Assembly (NCBI GenBank): GCA_030411725.1 | Contig: MU839841.1 | Coordinates: forward strand, 310,001-374,000 | DNA from: Echria macrotheca | Lineage: Eukaryota > Ascomycota > Sordariomycetes > Sordariales > Schizotheciaceae | Reading direction: 5' to 3' | Length of the DNA: 64,000 nucleotides | Shown: positions 57,935 to 64,000 of the stretch, in pieces | Numbering within the stretch: the stretch's first letter is position 1 | Layout of the letters: each line of letters opens with the position of its first letter | Program-made: the position numbers and the translations under genes | Notes under the pieces: model-generated | Databases searched by the model: none | What the model was told of the DNA's origin: nothing | Seen by the model: only the letters and a program-made list of their open reading frames with translations

Positions 57935-60104
57935 ATGTCGAGCTTCGACAAGTACCAGGTCTGAAACACCTACCTGTTGTGATAAAAAAAAAGTTAACGA
58001 TAAACAGACCCCCCTCAGCACGCGCTATGCGTCGCAAGAGATGATGACCATCTTCTCGGCGCGCACCCGGGCTTCCACCTGGCGGCAGCTCTGGGTCTGG
58101 CTCGCCGAGGCCGAGAAGGAGCTGGGCCTCGACATCTCGGACGAGGCCATTGAGCAGATGCGTGCGCACATTGTCGTCTCGGACCAAGCCTTTGCCGTCG
58201 CCAACGAGTACGAGAAAAAGTTCCGCGTGAGTGGTTGTCTGATCTGACGCCAAAGAAAAGACGGCGGCCGGCTTACAGCGAGAGCGCGATAGCACGATGT
58301 CATGGCCCATGTCCACGCCTATGGCGAGGAGGCCCCTGCTGCGGCCGGGTCCATCCATCTCGGTGTAAGTGATGCTTCCGGTGTGGAAATGTGAACCAAC
58401 TCAAGCTGATATGGAATGAATAGGCCACCAGCTGCTACGGTGAGTGAGCTGCGTCGTAATACTGCTGGTCCGAGATACTCATGTCGACAGTGACGGACAA
58501 CGCCGACCTCATCTTCCAACAGCGTGCCTTGGACCTCATCCTCCCCAAACTTGCCAAGGTCATCCAGAACCTCCAACAGTTTGCTCTCCAGTACAAGGAT
58601 CTTCCTACCCTGGGATTCACACATTATCAGGCTGTTAGTACCTCCGATAAGTAGTGATATCGGGCCATCTAACCGAAACCAGGCCCAGCTCATCACCGTC
58701 GGTACGGTACCCCTTGGACCTCGGCACATTTGCATACTGACTTGTCAGGGAAACGCGCTGCCCAGTGGATCCAGGAGCTCATGATGGACCTCGAGGATAT
58801 CGAGACGGTCCGTGAGCGTCTTCAGTTCCGCGGTGCCCAGGGAACCACCGGGTCGCAGGCCACCTTCCTCGAGCTCTTCAACGGCGACGCCAACAAGATT
58901 GTCAAGCTGAACGAGGTTTGTTCCTATGGTGTCTATCCGATACATACTAACGCGCGGTGCAGATCCTCTGCAAAAAGGCCGGCTTCCCGTCGACGTATGC
59001 CATCTCGACCCAGACGTATACCAGAAAGGTTGATCTGCGTGTCGCCAATGCCGTTTGTGCCCTCGGAGCGACGGCCGAGCGCATCTGCTCGGATATCCGC
59101 CACCTCGCCAACCTCAAGGAGATGGAAGAGCCGTTTGAGAAGAGCCAGATTGGAAGCTCTGCCATGGCTTACAAGGTGCGTCGTGCACAGCTAGCTACCT
59201 TTGCGAAGAAAATGATACTGACAGAAAAGCAGAGAAACCCCATGAGGTCGGAGCGCATCACGGCTCTCGGCCGCAAGCTGGCCCGTCTCCCTGCCGACTT
59301 CACGGCGACTTTTGAGGCGCAATGGTTTGAGCGGACGTAAGTTTTGTCGTGTTTGTTGGTGCGCACATCGCTAACTAAAGCGTAGGCTCGACGATAGTTA
59401 GTTTTACCCCTATTGGTTGCCGTGGTAACTGACCACCTACCGTCTAGGCGCAATCCGCCGTATGGATATTCCCGAGATGGTACAAGTTTGTTTCTGTGTG
59501 TGTATTTCAACGCTAACAGATTTTAGTTCTTGCTGGCTGATTCGATCCTGCTCGCGCTGGACAACGTGACGAATGGCCTGGTGATCTATCCCAACGTCAT
59601 CCGTTCCCGGATTGACCAGGAGCTTCCTTTTAGTAAGTCGTTATGTGGGTTTGAGGGACACTGACTGGCTAACAGTTTTCGAGTGGCGACCGAGTCTATC
59701 CTCATGAAGCTTGCAAGCCACGGTGTTTCCCGGCAGGATGCGCACGAGGAGATTCGGGTCTTGGTAGGTTTTGGGGGAAGATGTAGATGATGTGGCCTGC
59801 TGACGGATTGGATGTAGTCGCACCAAGCCAGTGCTGTGGTGAAGCAGGAGGGCGGGAAGAATGATCTTCTGGACCGGATCAAGAAGACCGAGTTCTTCAA
59901 GGTGAGTTTTGCTTTTTTGGGAGGAACTATTCTGACGCAGAATAGCCTGTCTGGAACGACATCGATAGCCTCGTGGACCCCAAGCTGTTCATTGGCAACT
60001 GTCCCAAGATTGTCGAGGACTATTGTAATGGGGAGGTGGCGCAGAAGCTGGAGAGGTATAAGGAGGCGCTTCTCGAGGTGGAAACTGCCCAGCTGTCGAT
60101 TTAA
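57935..60104 (+). CDS. ADE13: Adenylosuccinate lyase
   Basis: Fifteen exons: 57935-57958, 58008-58226, 58293-58364, 58424-58439, 58491-58633, 58683-58701, 58749-58915, 58963-59175, 59233-59336, 59386-59396, 59448-59479, 59527-59632, 59684-59763, 59818-59901, 59946-60104. They sum to 1449 nt and 482 aa, the length of the yeast enzyme. The enzyme cleaves SAICAR to AICAR and adenylosuccinate to AMP in purine synthesis. The family signature SSAMAYKRNPMRSE spans the junction at 59175/59233. Other landmarks are STRYASQEM, GATSCYVTDNA, GTTGSQATFLELF and ESILMKLASHGVSRQDAHE. Three internal exons are tiny (16, 19 and 11 nt), yet each keeps phase and restores conserved residues. Introns are 44-66 nt; the twelfth ends in CGAG. 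Confidence 0.95.
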
Positions 60105-60697
60105 GTTGGTATCTGGGGGTAGATTGTGTCAGCAGAAAAGGTAGGGGTCGTCTTGGTCGGTCACCGCAGGCTGGCCGCAAATGTATCGGTGACTTTTGGT
60201 GGTATGCCCTAGAAGGTTGATGGATGATCAGTGAAGAAAAGTTCTAGAAGCTTCATAGATGAGCAGTGAAGAAAAATAAAGTGGTTTATCATATGCTGTT
60301 GTGTACCAATTCTATTCCTGAGACCATGACGACGCAGGAACGAATGCTACAATGTAGTCTATATGAAGAAAAGTACTAACTACGCTGACTGCCATGTGAC
60401 AACCTATCCATGACTTGCTCGATATTTTAAAAAGCAAAAAGGTTCAACATCTCGGTCGATTAGACACTTACAGCACAAGCGAGGGGGGTAGCTAAGTAGC
60501 GAGCGGGCTGCCACAGCAAGCCCCACGTCACCTCCCCTCCCTCAGCTCCCTTTTCCCGCAGCGATTCGCAACAGCATTAAATTCTTCCCCCAAATCTACA
60601 ACAACCTCTCCTCACACACCACACAATCACCACGCACCACAAACACACAAACACACATACAACACATCCCTAACCAGGCCCCCCAAAAATTAATAAA
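60105..60697. promoter_or_regulatory. Intergenic region, ADE13 3' flank and THI6 promoter
   Basis: The 593 bp contain an imperfect 18-bp direct repeat in the ADE13 3' flank (60223-60240 and 60258-60275). A C/A-rich leader (ACACACAAACACACATACAAC) precedes the THI6 start. I looked for a TPP riboswitch here and in the THI6 introns and saw none. Confidence 0.5.
60223..60275 (+). repeat. Direct repeat in the ADE13 3' flank
   Basis: GATGATCAGTGAAGAAAA (60223-60240) and GATGAGCAGTGAAGAAAA (60258-60275) differ at one base. They lie about 120-170 nt after the ADE13 stop and may be in its 3' UTR. Confidence 0.75.
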
Positions 60698-62888
60698 ATG
60701 AAAACAGACTACGCCCTCTACCTAGTAACCTCCTCCTCCCCCACTCTCCTCGGCCCCGACACAGACCTAATCGAAGACGTCGTCCGCCCCGCGCTAGAGG
60801 GGGGCGTGACGATCGTCCAGCTCCGCGAGAAGGATGGCGATATGACCACAGCGCAGTTCGTCGAGAGGGCGAGGAGGCTTTTGGAGGTTACACGGGAGTT
60901 TGGGGTGCCGCTTTTGATTAATGATCGGGTTGATGTTGCGAGGGCGGTGGGGTGTGAGGGGTGCCATGTTGGGCAGGATGATATGGGTTTGTCTTTTTTT
61001 TCTTTTTTTTATTGTTATTTTTTTTTTTTTTTTGGTTTGTTTTTGTTGTTGTTTTCTGAGTCGGGGTTTTTTTTTTCATGGACGGGGGACGGAGTGTTTT
61101 TGGTGTTTGGGTGTTTGGGAAGGGGGGGTGGTTCACGTTCTTTTTTTCTTCCTCCCTTCCCTCCCTCCTTCTTTTTTTGGTCATCATGCCCTCTTCGTTT
61201 TTCTTCCACCCCCCCTTTTTCCCTTTCGTCATCATGTTATTTTTTTCTCTTTATTGGCCAGTTTTTGCTAACGTGTTGACGATGATGATGGATGAGTAAA
61301 GATGTCCAATCTGCTCGACGAATCCTCGGACCGGATGCCATTATCGGCGTGTCGGCCAGCACGGCGGAGGAGGCCGTCAAGGCTTGTCGGGAGGGTGCTT
61401 CGTATCTGGGCATCGGGACTGTTTTTGCGACGTCGACGTGAGGTTCCCCCCTTTCCCCTTTCCCCTTCCCCGTCCCCTTTCCTCTTGACCCGATTTTTGT
61501 CTCTATCTCTCCCTCTCCCTCTCTTTCGCTCCCCCCCTCTCTCTCTTTCCCCCCATTTTTACTAATAAATGCCAGAAAAAAAGATACAAAACATATAATA
61601 GGCATCCAGGGCGTCCGGGACATTCTCGCGGCTCTTGATGAGGCCGGATACGCTCACATCCCTACCGTCTGCATCGGCGGGATTACTCAGTCCAATGTTC
61701 AGCAGGTCCTCCAGCAGAGCGCCACCCCTAACAAAAGTCTCGATGGCATCGCGGTCGTGAGCGCTATCGTAGGAAGTAAAGATCCCAAGGCTGCCGCGGC
61801 CGAGTTTGACCGGTTGGTTCGGGCCTCGCTCCCTGTCCCCAAACACCTCAGGGGAACAGCCGGTAAGTGTTAGATCGGATGCGATTTTTCCTTCATTGGT
61901 CATATTTGGGCTGTCTCGGGAATGCGGAGCTCCTGGAAGCTGAGACTTGCCTTCCCTAAAGAGACAATTAAATAATCAATTCACCACAGGGCTGCCCCCA
62001 GCGGCCGTCGGCGCGCTGGTCAAAAAGGTCGGCCAGCTGAAGCCGATATCCCATAATATGACCAACCTGGTCGTCCAGAACTTCGCAGCAAACGTGGCCC
62101 TGGCCGTGGGCGCCTCGCCCATCATGGCCAACTACGGCGAGGAAGCGGCCGACCTTTGCCGGCTCGGGGGCGCGCTGGTGATCAACATGGGGACCGTCAC
62201 CCCCGACGGACTGACCAACTACGTCCAGGCTCTGAAGGCTTACAACGACGGAAACCGGCCGGTGATATTTGATCCCGTTGGGTACGTCGCCGTCAGGTTT
62301 TGAGTGAGTATTTGTTAAAGACAGGTTAGGGCCGGTGCCACGCGTGTCCGGCGGAGCGCCGTCAAGACCATCATGGCGGCCGGGCGGGTCACCGTCATCA
62401 AGGGCAACGAGGGCGAGATCATGACGATTTATGGGGATGACGAAAAGGTCCAGCAGCGCGGCGTCGACAGCTCGAGCAACCTCACGGATTCCCAGAAGGC
62501 GAATCTCGTAAGGGGTCTCGCGGCGCGGGAGGGGTGCGTCGTCGTCATGACGGGCCAGCGCGACTTTGTGAGCGACGGCGGGCGCGTCTACGTGGTCGAC
62601 AATGGGCACGCGTTGCTGGGCGGTGTCACCGGGACCGGGTGCTGTCTGGGGACGACCATCTCGGCGGCCGTGGCGGCGGTTTATCCCGAGAATGTGCTGG
62701 AGGCGGTGATGGCGGGCATTTTGCACTACGAGATCGCGGCCCAGAATGCGGCGGTAAGGGAGGACGTCAGGGGGCCGGGCACGTTTGTACCGGCTTTCTT
62801 GGATGAGCTGGCGAGGATCCGGGACGAGACGGCGAGGGGAGAGTTGGGCTGGCTGAACAAGATGAGGGTTTCTGTTTTTATGGAGTGA
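60698..62888 (+). CDS. THI6: Bifunctional thiamine-phosphate synthase / hydroxyethylthiazole kinase
   Basis: Five exons: 60698-60986, 61302-61437, 61576-61862, 61990-62281, 62330-62888. Introns are 315, 138, 127 and 48 nt, and the product is 520 aa. The N-terminal ThiE half (to about 235) joins HMP pyrophosphate and thiazole phosphate; it shows IVQLREKDGD at 39-48, LLINDRVDVA at 72-81, HVGQDDMD at 90-97, and the GIGTVFATSTKKDTKH loop. The C-terminal ThiM half (about 240-520) phosphorylates hydroxyethylthiazole; it shows PISHNMTNLVVQNFAANV, VINMGTVTPDG, IFDPVGAGATRVRR and GGVTGTGCCLG with the catalytic Cys. This fused layout is standard for fungi. Intron 1 is long, T-rich and full of homopolymers, and ends in AAAG. 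It was fixed by phase (G|AT giving Asp97) and the family sequence. Confidence 0.95.
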
Positions 62889-63742
62889 TGGTCATTCCCT
62901 GTATCCTGAGTAGAAGGGCGGTGGTGGATAACTGATGGTATCCTGAATTCCCGAGGGCTGAGGGCTGAAGAAGTGCAGGTAGAGATGCTTGTTTTGTGGA
63001 AGAGGAGAGGTGAGCCCTCGACTGGCTAAATACAGGTGGCCTGGGTCCATGCGTGCCTGCCATCTTGTCTGGAGTGCTCTTTCCTGGCCCTACAGGACTC
63101 TATTGCACGAAAGACACCATCACAGGGGAGTTTGTTACCTTATGATGTTTGTTGTCCAAGACTAGGTGTTTACCAGACAGACAGGCCATAAACTTTCAAC
63201 GGATGTCCCTACAAGAATTCTGTCTGGACACGGCCGAGTGGCAACACCATGTGGGTCGACCTTCCACAGCTCCTAGCTCCTTGGTAGTTTTAAAAAGAAG
63301 TATAAATAACGAGAATAACGGCGATATGCCGGCTATGTACCGGTACTCCTCGCTCCCGTCCGAACTACCCCGCATCCTCGGCATTCAACCCCCTCCGCTG
63401 ATTCCCGGACTCCCGCTGATCTGGAACCACATCTCCGGGTTTTGTCTGTCTGACTGAGCCATCTATTTTGTTCCTCTTCTTTTTTTCGAGGGAGAATTGG
63501 ATCTTTCCAAACTTTAGACTCGCCTTGCGCCAAACCAAGTGTGTCAATTGTTTCTCAGAAGGTCAAAACCCGTTGGAAAGGTAGGTTTTCCTCGCTACAC
63601 GTTACATATGTCCCACCCAGTGATTTGCTTGCTTGCTGTGGTTCTGAGAGAGATAGAGAGTGGACTGACGTTATTTTCACAGCTACACATACTTAACAGT
63701 GTCTTGACATTGTGAAGAAGAACAAGAAGAAGAAACATCAAA
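62889..63742. promoter_or_regulatory. Intergenic region upstream of the last gene
   Basis: The 854 bp hold the THI6 3' flank and the promoter of the gene starting at 63743. An open frame at 63149-63457 (+) shows no recognisable protein. A purine-rich leader (AAGAAGAACAAGAAGAAGAAAC) precedes the start. Confidence 0.5.
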
Positions 63743-64000
63743 ATGGCTTCCCAAGCTACTCCGACTCCCCAGCGCCGGTTCGGTAATGCCTTCCCTTCAT
63801 TTTTGTTTGTTTTGGCTCCGAAATTTTCCAAGAGAAATGGAGATGCCAGAAAAAGAAGAGAATAGCCTGCTAACCTAACGGCTTGTGTGGTTTAGATAAC
63901 CCGGCCGTCTTGTCGGTTCCCCCCCTTTTTCCTTTATCCCTTTTCAAGTCTCACATCTCTCTCTCTCTCTCTCTCTCTCCCTCTCTTTTGATTGAGCCTC
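63743..64000 (+). CDS. First exon of a gene cut by the window end
   Basis: ATG 63743 follows CATCAAA, a good fungal start context, and opens MASQATPTPQRRF. A donor G/GTAATG follows at 63783, so exon 1 is probably 40 nt. The rest of the window is presumably intron, including a possible second exon I cannot place. The identity is unknown; too little protein is present to name it. Confidence reflects only the start and donor context. Confidence 0.5.
63956..63979. repeat. (CT)n simple repeat
   Basis: About twelve CT units lie near the right window edge, inside the presumed first intron of the last gene. Confidence 0.85.

Noticed and set aside
61078..61299. Phe/Ser-rich frames around 61000-61300 resembling membrane peptides
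   Set aside because: They lie inside the T-rich THI6 intron 1, and their hydrophobicity comes from poly-T.
60600..61990. TPP riboswitch in the THI6 leader or introns
   Set aside because: No CTGAGA-type core with paired helices was seen, and fungal TPP riboswitches are known mainly from THI4/NMT1-type genes.
1..64000. Secondary-metabolite cluster, transposon, CRISPR array or bacterial-type operon
   Set aside because: No PKS/NRPS/terpene core, transposase, reverse transcriptase, long terminal repeat or regularly spaced repeat array was found. Genes are single housekeeping units.

Overview
The window is nuclear DNA of a filamentous ascomycete, most likely a sordariomycete (a Sordariales-like fungus would fit; this is inference). 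Nearly every gene is cut by short introns (44-70 nt, a few of 90-480 nt) with GTAnGT-type donors, CTAAC/CTGAC branch sites and mostly CAG/TAG acceptors. Genes sit singly on both strands, and the set is eukaryotic and fungal: an ERMES subunit, a CENP-A histone, a GDP-mannose transporter and a Zn2Cys6 factor. Twenty complete or near-complete protein genes, the first exon of one more, and one intron-containing tRNA gene can be supported. I rebuilt the exon structures from frame, splice signals and family conservation, and nearly all close in frame.

Layout. 1-5.7 kb has no recognisable gene. 5.7-8.3 kb is an intronless gene for a disordered protein with a CRIB-like motif. 8.3-14.5 kb is mostly gene-free; it holds tRNA-Ile(AAU) at 11.2 kb and a stretch of GC palindromes in AT-rich DNA near 9.3-9.6 kb that looks like transferred mitochondrial DNA. 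14.5-26.3 kb carries a bHLH factor, the CENP-A histone (-), a derlin, acireductone dioxygenase (-), a short-chain dehydrogenase, the Golgi GDP-mannose transporter and the CAAX protease Rce1 (-). 29-31.8 kb is a serine-rich protein with hydrophobic segments at its C-terminus. 33.4-41.5 kb holds the lysophospholipid acyltransferase Ale1 (-), Mmm1 (-), Vps45 and glutathione synthetase (-). 43.3-49.3 kb is a very large ATRX/ARIP4-like SNF2 ATPase. 50.4-63 kb holds 5-aminolevulinate synthase, a Zn2Cys6 transcription factor, adenylosuccinate lyase (15 exons) and the bifunctional thiamine enzyme Thi6. The last gene begins at 63743 and runs off the end.

The genes do not form a biosynthetic cluster, mobile element or defence island. 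Loose themes are ER/Golgi/endosome membrane biology (derlin, Vrg4, Rce1, Ale1, Mmm1, Vps45), chromatin (CENP-A, SNF2 ATPase) and core metabolism (methionine salvage, glutathione, heme, purine, thiamine). I found no convincing novel multi-gene system. The points most worth checking are the possible NUMT, the CRIB-motif protein, the hidden C-terminal exon of the SNF2 protein, unusual splice sites (a candidate GC-AG intron in RCE1 and AAG acceptors), and very small coding exons.
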